From the NCBI GenBank assembly GCA_038234235.1, contig JBBSUQ010000030.1, forward strand, positions 1 to 23,919: a stretch of DNA of 23,919 nucleotides. The letters are read 5' to 3'. The notes under the pieces were generated by a model. The model had not been told where the DNA came from. It worked only from the letters and a program-made list of their open reading frames with translations, and did no database searches. Each line of letters starts with the position of its first letter. Position 1 is the first letter of the stretch. This stretch comes from JBBSUQ01 sp038234235. GTDB lineage: Bacteria > Bacteroidota > Bacteroidia > Flavobacteriales_D > Crocinitomicaceae. The translations under genes were made by a program, and so were the position numbers. This document shows positions 8,276-16,232 of this stretch, piece by piece.

Positions 8276-8428
8276 TTAAAAATTAGTGGCTTCAGATAAA
8301 ATTTCTGATTGGGCTTGGTTGTTAATTGTTGACAAATCGTCTTTGGAACCTTCAACAAGCCATATTAAGCAAAAGCCTAACATTGTACCGATAACCATAG
8401 AAATTGATAATTTAATCCACTGATTCAT
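8276..8428 (-). CDS. Small single-helix membrane protein, 50 aa
   Basis: ATG at 8428, stop TAA at 8276-8278. The product begins MNQWIKLSISMVIGTMLGFC and continues LIWLVEGSKDDLSTINNQ, ending EILSEATNF. One membrane helix spans about residues 5-25 and a polar, acidic tail of 25 residues follows. I do not recognise a family. Support for a real gene: an intact frame between a gene of similar type 44 bp upstream and a good terminator 19 bp downstream, and a sensible membrane-protein composition. It is probably co-transcribed with the 52-aa gene. Confidence 0.6.
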   Translation of the reverse strand: MNQWIKLSISMVIGTMLGFCLIWLVEGSKDDLSTINNQAQSEILSEATNF

Positions 8429-8472
8429 AACTTTAAATATTTATTGTATTACTATTTTATTTTTGTTTCTTA

Positions 8473-8631
8473 TTAAATTCGAGCACCGCCGCGAATTACT
8501 CTTAGTAAAAACACAACTAATGCGATTACTAATAAAATGTGAATTATTCCTCCACTTGCGTAACCACCAAAGAATCCTATTGCCCAACTAATTACTAGTA
8601 TTACTGCAATGATGTAAAGTAAATTTCCCAT
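8473..8631 (-). CDS. lmo0937-type (DUF5670-like) small membrane protein, 52 aa
   Basis: ATG at 8631, stop TAA at 8473-8475. The product begins MGNLLYIIAVILVISWAIGF, then FGGYASGGIIHILLVIALVV and FLLRVIRGGARI. Two membrane helices (about 4-20 and 29-45) flank a glycine-rich turn. The layout LLYIIAVILVI.W.IGF...GGIIHILLVIALVV is the signature of the small lmo0937-family membrane proteins. These are common in Bacteroidota and Firmicutes and often sit among general-stress genes, but their function is unknown. Here it heads a pair with the 50-aa gene, next to a mechanosensitive channel, which fits an envelope-stress setting. Confidence 0.85.
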   Translation of the reverse strand: MGNLLYIIAVILVISWAIGFFGGYASGGIIHILLVIALVVFLLRVIRGGARI

Positions 8632-8686
8632 GACTTTTAATTTTTAATTGTTAATATTAATTTATTTTTGTTTGATTTTGATTAAT

Positions 8687-8710
8687 CCTTACAAATGTCC
8701 TTACAAATGT
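8687..8710. repeat. Perfect 12-bp tandem repeat, two copies
   Basis: CCTTACAAATGT occurs twice in direct succession (8687-8698 and 8699-8710), 56 bp upstream of the 52-aa membrane-protein gene on the opposite strand. It may be a duplicated regulator-binding site or a simple slippage product. Confidence 0.7.
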
Positions 8711-8852
8711 TCAGATTAAGTCATCATATTGTTCTGAGGCAATAACTAAGATTTTGCCAAAAATTTATATTGTTATAAATAATTGTTTTTGAATGTTTTA
8801 ATGTGTTTTAACCCTTTAGCCGTTAACCAAAAACTGTAGAAAAACTGCACGT

Positions 8853-8872
8853 TTGGGGTAAAATTTCCCCAA
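8853..8872. promoter_or_regulatory. Hyphenated dyad TTGGGG-N8-CCCCAA
   Basis: TTGGGG (8853-8858) and CCCCAA (8867-8872) flank TAAAATTT. The 4-G/4-C arms stand out in a very AT-rich intergenic stretch. It could be an operator for a dimeric regulator or a small RNA hairpin. No T-run follows on either strand, so it is not a terminator. Confidence 0.35.
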
Positions 8873-9073
8873 TTTCTAGCATCTTAATATTCAAACCTAC
8901 CTTTTGCAACCATTAATCTTTAAAATAGAAAACAAATAGGACAATTAAAAAAGTTGTCTTTGAAAATGGTACTTTTCTTTGTTAAATAGAATCTTTCAAT
9001 AATATTTTGAACCATTTATACTACTCAGCTGTTGTATCTTTATTATAAATCAAAATACACACATTCTTAATAC

Positions 9074-9508
9074 ATGACAGTAAAACAAAATCATAAATAT
9101 ACAATTGCCGCAGTGGAGCAAGATGATTATTTGAGACAAGTTATCGAGAAAAAATTACCGCAAGTTTGTAGTTCGGCAAATTTTGCAGATTTACAATTTG
9201 ATTGTCGCACATTTAAGGAAATAGATAATTTTGAAATAGATGAGAAAAAAGATATAGATATGCTCTTATTGGATTATCCATTGAATTCAAAAGATTTAAA
9301 TTCGCAGAATTTACTTGACACCTTAAATAAATTGACAGAAACTAAGAATTTAGACTCAGTAGTAATAATAAGTGACACCATGGACTTGGAACTTATAGCC
9401 AATTTAAAATTAAATGGCGTGAAAGATGTGATTCAGAAAGATGATAATTTCGCAAACCGCATTTGGGCTATTGTTTATGATGATTTAAAAAAACATTCTA
9501 AAGCTTAA
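9074..9508 (+). CDS. Single-domain CheY-like receiver protein
   Basis: This 144-aa protein consists of one receiver domain. Visible positions are first strand YTIAAV, acidic pocket E15-Q16-D17-D18, likely phosphoacceptor D67 in MLLLDYPLN, S100 in VVIISD and K122 in VIQKDD. By alignment to CheY, E15 and Q16 take the places of D12 and D13, so one metal-binding acid is a glutamine. The K-D-D ending instead of K-P is common in Bacteroidota receivers. No output domain is attached. It starts 5 bp upstream of the AsmA-like gene, so the two likely share one transcript. The phospho-donor and partner are not in the window. Confidence 0.75.
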   Translation: MTVKQNHKYTIAAVEQDDYLRQVIEKKLPQVCSSANFADLQFDCRTFKEIDNFEIDEKKDIDMLLLDYPLNSKDLNSQNLLDTLNKLTETKNLDSVVIISDTMDLELIANLKLNGVKDVIQKDDNFANRIWAIVYDDLKKHSKA

Positions 9509-9513
9509 AAACT

Positions 9514-11169
9514 ATGTTGCGGTATATTAAAAACTTTTTCATTTTATTTTTCGATTTATTTTTAATATCGTTGCTATTGTTAACGGCATCATTTGTTTAT
9601 ATAGTTGAAACAAGACTCAAAGAAATAATACAAGATAGGTTTGGCGGATTTTACACAATAGAATATACCGATATGATTGCCAATATAAATCCGTTTTCGG
9701 TATCAGTTGTAGTGCATGATGCAGATATAAAGTTTGATACTTTACACTATGTTCAAGACAGCAAATTGCCACGTATAAATTTTGCAGCAAAAAAAATAAA
9801 AATATCTGGTATCAATACATGGGATATTATTCGAGAAAGAGATATAATAATCGGAAACATAGATTTCGAAGTTCCAAAACTCCAATATTTCTTGGTAAGT
9901 AAGAGAGATACTTCTAAGCACCAAAACTCAGAAAAACAGCCTGCTATTTTAAATAAAAAAAGAGATAGAAATTTTATAGTTGAGAATTTTTCTATTGAGA
10001 AAGGCACGCTTGATATTTTTGGAGTTGAGAATTATGATCATCCAGTTTTTAAAACTCGAAGCATAGATATAGGATTTAAAGACTTGCAAATTCTTAAAAA
10101 ACAGAGCAGTGATTTGTCATTTATCCAGTTCACTCAAGCCCTAATTATTTCAAAAAAATCAATCTACCAACCTTTAGAGTCTGATTATTTTTACAATGTA
10201 GATTCCCTTTATTTAGATAAAGTAAATAATATTATTTCATTAAATGGCATTAAAGCTTTGTGCGATGAATCCTTAATTAAACACAGCACGGGAATAGAAG
10301 AACGAAAAATGTTTGCCGAAAGTAAGATGAAAAGTTTGGTTTGTAACGGAATTGACTTTGATAGAATTACAGATTATGGTCAGGTTCACATTTCACACAT
10401 GTTTGCTGATTCCGCGAGTGTTAAACTACTTCAAAACTTTAAAAAAGATTTGGATTTTCAGCTAGAGAAAAAAACGCTTCGAGAAATGGTAACCGGCATA
10501 GATTTTCCTATAAAAATTGATACCCTGAGCCTAAAAAAAGTAAGTTTATACTATACTATTTTTGATTATAATGGTAGTGGCAAAACATCAAATTTTGATA
10601 TAAAATCAATCCATGGTGAGGTATACAATATGAATTCGATAAAAGGATCGAGTGACACAATGTTAATAGATTTTGACGGGAAGTTTTTAAATACGGGGGC
10701 AATTTCATTTAAAGCCAGTATGCCTTTGGCGGATACCACAAATCATTATACTTATAGTGGAGTGATTTCCCACTTAGAATTTCATGATTTTAATAAATTT
10801 TTAAATGGCTTTGTACCCATAGATTTTACTGAAGGTACAATTAGCCATATCAGATTTAATGCAAGAGCGACCAAACTTGAAACTTGGGGAAGATTAACAA
10901 TGGAATATGACAATTTAAAATTTGAGGTAATAAATACTGAAACAAACAAAAAATCACGGTTAAAGACCATGGTTGCCAAACTTTTTATAAGAAAAAAAAA
11001 TACCTCGGAAACCAATGCTGACAATTACTCAAACTACCATCACGTGAAGCCTCAATACAAAGGCCAAGTGGTGCTTTGGGTAGGAGGAGTTTTACAAGGA
11101 ATTAAAGATGTGATGTTGAGAGATATGGCGAAAGGGGCAGCCGAAAAGCAAATAAATAAACAACTTTAA
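9514..11169 (+). CDS. AsmA-like membrane-anchored protein, 551 aa
   Basis: One N-terminal membrane segment (about 8-31) is followed by a ~520-residue soluble part rich in beta strands. Phrases such as NPFSVSVVVHDADIKFDTLHY and LPRINFAAKKIKISGINTWDII resemble the early repeats of AsmA/DUF748 proteins. No enzyme motif is seen. The C-terminus (LWVGGVLQGIKDVMLRDMAK then GAAEKQINKQL) looks helical. Assignment to the AsmA-like superfamily rests on overall pattern and is less certain than for classical AsmA. The gene follows the receiver gene by 5 bp. Its stop codon overlaps the stop of the convergent Ppx/GppA gene by 4 bp, with no terminator between. Confidence 0.6.
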   Translation: MLRYIKNFFILFFDLFLISLLLLTASFVYIVETRLKEIIQDRFGGFYTIEYTDMIANINPFSVSVVVHDADIKFDTLHYVQDSKLPRINFAAKKIKISGINTWDIIRERDIIIGNIDFEVPKLQYFLVSKRDTSKHQNSEKQPAILNKKRDRNFIVENFSIEKGTLDIFGVENYDHPVFKTRSIDIGFKDLQILKKQSSDLSFIQFTQALIISKKSIYQPLESDYFYNVDSLYLDKVNNIISLNGIKALCDESLIKHSTGIEERKMFAESKMKSLVCNGIDFDRITDYGQVHISHMFADSASVKLLQNFKKDLDFQLEKKTLREMVTGIDFPIKIDTLSLKKVSLYYTIFDYNGSGKTSNFDIKSIHGEVYNMNSIKGSSDTMLIDFDGKFLNTGAISFKASMPLADTTNHYTYSGVISHLEFHDFNKFLNGFVPIDFTEGTISHIRFNARATKLETWGRLTMEYDNLKFEVINTETNKKSRLKTMVAKLFIRKKNTSETNADNYSNYHHVKPQYKGQVVLWVGGVLQGIKDVMLRDMAKGAAEKQINKQL

Positions 11170-12056
11170 TTTCTTTTATGTTTTCTTGCTCTATTGGTAA
11201 GGTCATAAATTATTCCATCTGATAAACCAATTTTAGGTACCAATATTTCTTTTTGTCCAATTGCTTTCATGATATGAATGTAAATTTCACAAGCTGGCAA
11301 AATTACGTCTGCCCTATCAGGTTTAAGTTGATAAATTTCTACCCTTTGAGGTATGGTTAGATCCTTTATATCATTTTTAAATGCAATTAAATTTTCCAGC
11401 AATATTGGTTGCATGTGCAAACCACCAATAAGTTTATGAAGTTTATTTATGTTACCTCCAGTGCCATAAACATCATGTATATCTGCTTTATCTACATTGG
11501 TGTCAATCCATTCAGAAATTTCATTCCAGATATTTTTATCTGTTTTTTCTTTTAATAGTCTGAGGGTTCCCAGAGCAAAAGATTTAGAAGCAACAATATT
11601 GTCTTTTTCAAAAACGGTTATTTCAGTTGATCCGCCTCCCACGTCAATCACAACAAAGGGTTTGCTTCTATCAATGTCTAATAAGTCAAAAATGCCAAAA
11701 ATAAGTTTCCCTTCTTCGTCCCCACTAATTATTTCAATGTCGACATCTGTTTCTTCTTTAATTTTCTTTCTAATTATTTGGGCATTTTTTGCTTCGCGCA
11801 TGGCAGATGTTGCACAAGCACGAAGTTCTTTGACTTCAAAAATTTCAGAAATTAGTTTGAAAGCTTGAATGGTTTTTACGAAATCGGCACATTTTTTTTT
11901 ACTAATTCTATTTTTAGTAAAAACTTCTTCACCTAGTCTGAGAGGAACTCTGGTATAACTAATTTTTTTAACGAAAGTGTGCCCGTTTTCTTTTGTTAGC
12001 TCTCCAACAAGCAATCTTGCTGCATTTGTACCTATATCTATCGCCCCGAATTTCAT
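11166..12056 (-). CDS. Ppx/GppA family phosphatase (exopolyphosphatase-like)
   Basis: This 296-aa enzyme has the actin-like ASKHA fold. Motifs visible are phosphate loop DIGTNAARLL (7-16), ACATSAMREAKN (80-91), the catalytic-glutamate region SGDEEGKLIF (111-120), second phosphate loop VIDVGGGSTEI (136-146) and GTGGNINKL (198-206). The family cleaves terminal phosphate from polyphosphate or converts pppGpp to ppGpp. The length is that of the short form, which lacks the C-terminal HD-like domain of E. coli Ppx/GppA, so substrate cannot be told from sequence. The gene is the last of a minus-strand series, 58 bp after the methyltransferase gene, and probably shares its transcript. Confidence 0.9.
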   Translation of the reverse strand: MKFGAIDIGTNAARLLVGELTKENGHTFVKKISYTRVPLRLGEEVFTKNRISKKKCADFVKTIQAFKLISEIFEVKELRACATSAMREAKNAQIIRKKIKEETDVDIEIISGDEEGKLIFGIFDLLDIDRSKPFVVIDVGGGSTEITVFEKDNIVASKSFALGTLRLLKEKTDKNIWNEISEWIDTNVDKADIHDVYGTGGNINKLHKLIGGLHMQPILLENLIAFKNDIKDLTIPQRVEIYQLKPDRADVILPACEIYIHIMKAIGQKEILVPKIGLSDGIIYDLTNRARKHKRN

Positions 12057-12114
12057 TGAGTATAAAATTACATATTAATTGGGTGCGGTGATGAAAACTG
12101 GGAGAAGTTGTAAA

Positions 12115-12843
12115 CTAATTTTTCTTAAAAACCATCATATAATTTCCTGGAGATCCTGGAAGAACTTTTTCAAGAAATGCAACTAATTCGGCACCAACTC
12201 TCTGCACTTGATAAAGAGAATGATATTTCCCAAAAAATTTCTTAAAAATCTTTTTCTCCCAAACCAATTTAAACCCTGCTTTGTCGGCCAAATCTATCAT
12301 TTGTTTGTTGCTAAACCCCCAAGAGTCATTTCCTTTTTGAGAATTATAATGGTCTTTGCTGCAGATATCAAACCATAGAAAAAATCCATTTTCTTCTAAA
12401 TGAGCATTAACATTTATGAGACCTTCAATTATACTTTTGGCGTCTGGAATGTGTGAATATAAATCAAAAGCAGTAATTAAATTAAAAACTTTTTCCTCTT
12501 TAAATGTCAAACCATTCTCTGCCCGAAAGGTAACTTTTGGAAATTTCTTTTGAGCCAATTCAATTCGTTTTTTAGATAGATCAATTCCTATAATATTTTG
12601 TTCTTTAAAGCCTTTTAAAATAAATTGCTCAATCATTCCACCATTACCACAACCAAGGTCTAGTAAAGCAATATCCTGAAAGTTTGAATGGGATTTCTTT
12701 AGCTCGATTAAAAATTCATCCAGCGCTCCGAATAATTTTTTTCGGGAATATTTACCGATCGGGTGAGTTGGGGCATAAATTGAAAGACCTTCGTCTTCTT
12801 CTTTGTCAAACCTATCGTTTACAACATCTTGGTAGTCTTTCAT
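12115..12843 (-). CDS. Class I SAM-dependent methyltransferase
   Basis: This 242-aa protein has a clear Rossmann-type SAM-binding core: motif I LLDLGCGNGG (60-69), the acidic ribose-binding end of strand 2 in GIDLS (86-90), and AENGLTF for the adenine contact. Then come FNLITAFDLYSHIPDA and a late-strand region (GFFLWFDICSKDH). The substrate is not evident. The N-terminus (SIYAPTHPIGKYSRKKLFGALD) does not point to a known subfamily. Its ATG at 12843 overlaps the TAA of the upstream secreted-protein gene by one base (TAATG), so translation is probably coupled. That is odd for a cytoplasmic methyltransferase behind secreted-protein genes and suggests a shared role or a simple operon rider. Confidence 0.88.
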   Translation of the reverse strand: MKDYQDVVNDRFDKEEDEGLSIYAPTHPIGKYSRKKLFGALDEFLIELKKSHSNFQDIALLDLGCGNGGMIEQFILKGFKEQNIIGIDLSKKRIELAQKKFPKVTFRAENGLTFKEEKVFNLITAFDLYSHIPDAKSIIEGLINVNAHLEENGFFLWFDICSKDHYNSQKGNDSWGFSNKQMIDLADKAGFKLVWEKKIFKKFFGKYHSLYQVQRVGAELVAFLEKVLPGSPGNYMMVFKKN

Positions 12844-13787
12844 TAATTTTTCTGTTCAGTATTTATTATTTCAGATAATTTTTTACAATAACCAAAAAAT
12901 ATTAGTCGGTTAAAATCGAGATTATAAATAATTCTTGAGTTTTTAATATGTTCAAAGGCCGAAGGATAATTGCGTCCACAAAAATAAATAATGGCTAGTT
13001 GGTACTCAATCGCGCCCGCCAATTCTGAGTTTATTATTGATTTGTCATGAGGAGAATATTGCTTTAATAAATTTTCGAAAATTTCAATTATTTCCTGAAT
13101 AACGGAATTACTCAAATCTTTAGGGTTGGTTTTTAACCATTCAATCAGTAATTCTTCTCTTTTGTTAAAGTTATTATAGTAATTATTTGGATTATCTACC
13201 GTGTAAATTCTAGCTGACAAAGTTTCGTATTGGATAAAGTATTTTTCTTGGATGTTTTTGAAAGTGCTTTGCAACATTTTATCATATTCTTTGGCAACTT
13301 CTTCATCACGCTCATGATTATAATCAAAATCAGCATTCATTTTAGATAGGGTGCTGAATCCCTGAACTTCTATTTTTTTAAATTCCGATTGCCTGTCAAT
13401 TTTCTCACCAGAAGGTAAAGACAATATTAAAGAGAATTCCAATTTATGACTGCTTTCTTTATAATATTTTGTGATAATTCCACTTGTGTCTTCCCGTATT
13501 TTTGGAAAACCATCCATGTTATCTATTGTTTCAAATGAAAGTACAAAATCTGATTGAATCTTGTTATTTACAAAAGTGTATTTTTTGCTGTAAATCCAAT
13601 TCTTAATTTTTTCTGCATATTTTTCTTCCTCAAATGACCTTGTAACAATAAATATTTTACTTAATTCCTTATATTCAGGATTATTTGGCGGTACTTCAAA
13701 AGAAATAAGAACCTCTTTTTGAATGTCGAGATTTTGAGAAAAAGAATTTACGTTTAATAAAGAGAGAAGAATAAATAATTTACGCAT
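12843..13787 (-). CDS. Secreted protein of unknown family, paralogue B
   Basis: The start is taken as the ATG at 13787 (314 aa); an in-frame TTG at 13793 is less likely. A signal peptide (MRKLFILLSLLNVNSFSQ) precedes the mature protein. Residues 25-140 are strand-rich and include EVPPNNPEY and the block KYYKESSHK followed by SLPSG (123-127). The C-terminal half is helical with YFIQYETLSARI (183-194), WLKTNP (217-222) and AIEYQLAIIYF (259-269), and could be TPR-like. The same blocks occur in the same order in the gene at 13861-14799, so the two are tandem paralogues. No enzyme motif or lipobox is seen. It lies 67 bp after its paralogue and overlaps the methyltransferase start by one base. Confidence 0.8.
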   Translation of the reverse strand: MRKLFILLSLLNVNSFSQNLDIQKEVLISFEVPPNNPEYKELSKIFIVTRSFEEEKYAEKIKNWIYSKKYTFVNNKIQSDFVLSFETIDNMDGFPKIREDTSGIITKYYKESSHKLEFSLILSLPSGEKIDRQSEFKKIEVQGFSTLSKMNADFDYNHERDEEVAKEYDKMLQSTFKNIQEKYFIQYETLSARIYTVDNPNNYYNNFNKREELLIEWLKTNPKDLSNSVIQEIIEIFENLLKQYSPHDKSIINSELAGAIEYQLAIIYFCGRNYPSAFEHIKNSRIIYNLDFNRLIFFGYCKKLSEIINTEQKN

Positions 13788-13860
13788 AATCAAAAATATT
13801 ATTATATTTTTCTCCGATTTTAAGTTTCTATTTCATTTAGGAGAATCTTTTAAAAAAATC

Positions 13861-14799
13861 CTAAAAACCGTTTCGTCCCACCATTATTTTACAATAGTTG
13901 TTTAAAATTTGCTGGTGGTTATTCAATCTTTTATCATAAGTTTCCGAATTTTGAATGTGCAGATTTGCATTGGTGTAATCTTTAATTTGAAAATAAATTA
14001 AGGCCAATTGATATTCTACCGCTGCTGCAACTTCTGGATTGACTCTTGCTCTCTTCTTTTTTGAATATTCGCGCATAAATTCTTCAAAAATTGAAATTGC
14101 TTCTTGAATATTAGGGCTGCTTAATTCTCCGGGATTTGTTTTTAGCCATTGCAACAATAAATCAGCAGCTGCATCAAATTCTTCATAAGTATGTCTACGG
14201 TGTTTAAATTCAAATATTTTAGCTGATAATGTTTCGTTCACAATAAAATATTTGTCTTGTAGGTCATCAAAGCAATCAGTTACTAAACTAGAAATTTTGG
14301 AAGGTATATCTCTCGCAACTCTATTATTATATTCTTTAGTTGCGGCTTCTTGTGTTTTTGGGCTGTTGCCCTCAACATCGATGTCAATGGTCTTAAAAAC
14401 TTGATCAACTATTTGTCCTGAAGGTAGCGAAAGAAAAAAAGTACAGTCAAGTTTGTGTTTACTTTCTGTATAATATTTTGTTTTATCGTTTTTTGTTTCA
14501 ACCCTGTCTTTAGGAAAACTTAGAATATTGTTAGATGTTATGAATGAAACAATAAGATTTGCCTGAGTTCTATCATTAACCACGGTATATTTTCCCTTGT
14601 AAATCATGTCACTAACTAAAGTTCTATAATTATAATCTGCCGGCAACTTTGGCTCAACATAAATATTACTAAAACCTAAATATTGAGCATTTTTCGGTGG
14701 AATTTCGAAGTATATTAATTGAGAATCTTTAATTTTCATTCTTTGAGAAAAAGAACCAAAACTAAGTGATAAAATAATAATAATATAAAAGTAGCGCAT
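13861..14799 (-). CDS. Secreted protein of unknown family, paralogue A
   Basis: This 312-aa protein has a signal peptide (RYFYIIIILSLSFGSFSQ). Shared with paralogue B are EIPPKNAQY, KYYTESKHK, SLPSG (124-128), YFIVNETLSAKI (184-195), WLKTNP (218-223), IQEAISIFEE and AVEYQLALIYF (260-270). The C-terminal helical part, with its alanine-rich EYQLA..YF..KDY pattern, resembles a TPR-type repeat. The N-terminal half is strand-rich. No family or catalytic residues are recognised, and the likely location is the periplasm or outer face. It is the first gene of a minus-strand series running through paralogue B, a methyltransferase and a Ppx/GppA phosphatase, and has a promoter-like site just upstream at 14845-14875. 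Confidence 0.8.
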   Translation of the reverse strand: MRYFYIIIILSLSFGSFSQRMKIKDSQLIYFEIPPKNAQYLGFSNIYVEPKLPADYNYRTLVSDMIYKGKYTVVNDRTQANLIVSFITSNNILSFPKDRVETKNDKTKYYTESKHKLDCTFFLSLPSGQIVDQVFKTIDIDVEGNSPKTQEAATKEYNNRVARDIPSKISSLVTDCFDDLQDKYFIVNETLSAKIFEFKHRRHTYEEFDAAADLLLQWLKTNPGELSSPNIQEAISIFEEFMREYSKKKRARVNPEVAAAVEYQLALIYFQIKDYTNANLHIQNSETYDKRLNNHQQILNNYCKIMVGRNGF

Positions 14800-14844
14800 G
14801 TTCTTTAAAATTTAAATTTCTTCGAATTGAATTCTAATGAGTTT

Positions 14845-14875
14845 CAAAGATAGTGCCTTTTGTTAAAACTCGAAA
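14845..14875 (-). promoter_or_regulatory. Bacteroidota-type promoter for the paralogue operon
   Basis: Read on the minus strand: TTTC (14872-14875), 19 bp, then TATCTTTG (14845-14852). The -7 box matches TAnnTTTG exactly, the -33 box is one base off TTTG, and the spacing is as expected. It lies in the 98-bp gap between der and paralogue A, about 45 bp before the ATG. Confidence 0.6.
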
Positions 14876-14897
14876 CACTGTCTTTAAAAGTAATGAA

Positions 14898-16208
14898 TTA
14901 TTTTTGTCTGAAAAATATCTTAATTGGAACACCTGTAAAGTCAAACACTTCTCGCATTTTATTTTCTACGAATCGCTTGTAACTATCTGGAACGTATTGC
15001 GGTAAATTACAGAAAAAAGCAAAAGCCGGCGTGTGTGTTGGGAGTTGCTGTACAAATTTAATTTTAATGTATTTCCCTTTATTTGCCGGTGGCGGATTTC
15101 TAGTAACGATATCCAACATTACATCATTTAAATGTGAAGTTGGAATTTTCTTAGTTCTATTTTCAAAAACCATCATGGTCGCTTCCAATGCTTTGTGAAT
15201 TCTTTGCTTGTTAATAGCACTGGTAAAAATAATTGGTACGTCATTAAATGGCGCCAAATCATTTCTCAATTTTTCTTCGTATGCTTTCATAGTGTTGTGG
15301 TCTTTGTCTATCAAATCCCATTTGTTTACCAACACAACAACACCTTTTGAATTTTTTTGAATGATATAGAAAATATGTAAATCTTGTTTTTGAAGACCTT
15401 CACTGGCATCCATCATAAAAATACATACATCGCTATTTTCTATTGTTCGCACGGCACGCAAAACTGAATAGAACTCTATGTCTTCCTGAACTTTTGCCTT
15501 TTTGCGAATTCCTGCAGTGTCAATAAGTAAAAAATCAAAACCGTAGGCAGAATATCTTGTGTTAATTGCATCTCTCGTTGTTCCAGAAATATCGGTTACA
15601 ATGTTGCTTTCTTTGCCTGTAAGTGCATTAACCAATGATGATTTTCCCACATTTGGTTTACCAACAATTGCTATTCTTGGCAAACTGTCAACTGCTCTTG
15701 AGCCATCGTCTGTCTTATCAAGGTATTTTACCGCTTCATCTAAAATTTCACCTGTTCCACTACCGTTTGTGGCTGATAAATCGAACACGTCTCCTAAACC
15801 TAAAGACCAAAATTCAGATGACAATCCTACGCGGTCATTGTTATCAACTTTGTTTGCTACTATTAATACTTTTTTCTTCGATTTTCTTAAGAGTGCCGCT
15901 ACAGTTTCGTCCAAATCTAAAATTCCAGTCATGACATCTACCATAAATAAAATAACGGTAGCTTCTTCAATTGCAATTTTAACTTGTTTGCGAATTTCTC
16001 CTTCAAATATATCGTCAGAACCTTGAATATAACCTCCTGTATCTATCACAGAAAATTGCACGCCATTCCATTCACCTCTGCCGTAAAGTCGGTCACGTGT
16101 AACTCCACTAACTTCTTTCACAATTGCATCACGAGATTCCGTAAGTCTGTTAAACAAGGTCGATTTTCCTACATTTGGTCTGCCTACTATGGCAATAATA
16201 TTACTCAT
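14898..16208 (-). CDS. der: Ribosome biogenesis GTPase Der (EngA)
   Basis: This 436-aa essential GTPase acts in 50S subunit assembly. It has two tandem G domains. The first has G1 GRPNVGKS (9-16), G3 DTGG (56-59) and G4 NKVD (119-122). The second has G1 GKPNVGKS (183-190), G3 DTAG (230-233) and G4 NKWD (295-298). A KH-like domain of ~90 residues closes the protein (PPPANKGKYIKIKFVQQLPT then KMREVFDFTGVPIKIFFRQK). The tandem layout and length match the family throughout. It follows era by 24 bp on the same strand, so the two ribosome-assembly GTPases likely form one operon. Confidence 0.98.
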   Translation of the reverse strand: MSNIIAIVGRPNVGKSTLFNRLTESRDAIVKEVSGVTRDRLYGRGEWNGVQFSVIDTGGYIQGSDDIFEGEIRKQVKIAIEEATVILFMVDVMTGILDLDETVAALLRKSKKKVLIVANKVDNNDRVGLSSEFWSLGLGDVFDLSATNGSGTGEILDEAVKYLDKTDDGSRAVDSLPRIAIVGKPNVGKSSLVNALTGKESNIVTDISGTTRDAINTRYSAYGFDFLLIDTAGIRKKAKVQEDIEFYSVLRAVRTIENSDVCIFMMDASEGLQKQDLHIFYIIQKNSKGVVVLVNKWDLIDKDHNTMKAYEEKLRNDLAPFNDVPIIFTSAINKQRIHKALEATMMVFENRTKKIPTSHLNDVMLDIVTRNPPPANKGKYIKIKFVQQLPTHTPAFAFFCNLPQYVPDSYKRFVENKMREVFDFTGVPIKIFFRQK

Positions 16209-16232
16209 TTTTTATTAATCTTTTATTGGATT

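Larger units (their letters stand above)
8632..9073. other. Non-coding region of 442 bp between divergent genes
   Basis: No credible gene was seen on either strand. The region holds the 12-bp tandem repeat at 8687-8710 and the dyad at 8853-8872. A TAGGTTTG box on the minus strand (8892-8899) matches TAnnTTTG, but no TTG box lies at the usual distance. A TATCTTTA box on the plus strand at 9035-9042 could serve the gene at 9074. The region is long for such a compact stretch and must carry promoters in both directions. Confidence 0.5.

Noticed and set aside
11497..11868. 123-aa plus-strand open frame inside the Ppx/GppA gene
   Set aside because: It is antisense to a gene with clear family motifs and has no recognisable protein features.
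13834..13867. Hairpin TTTAGGA/TCCTAAA between the two paralogues as a terminator
   Set aside because: The stem is short and AT-rich, its loop is long, and no T-run follows on the minus strand.
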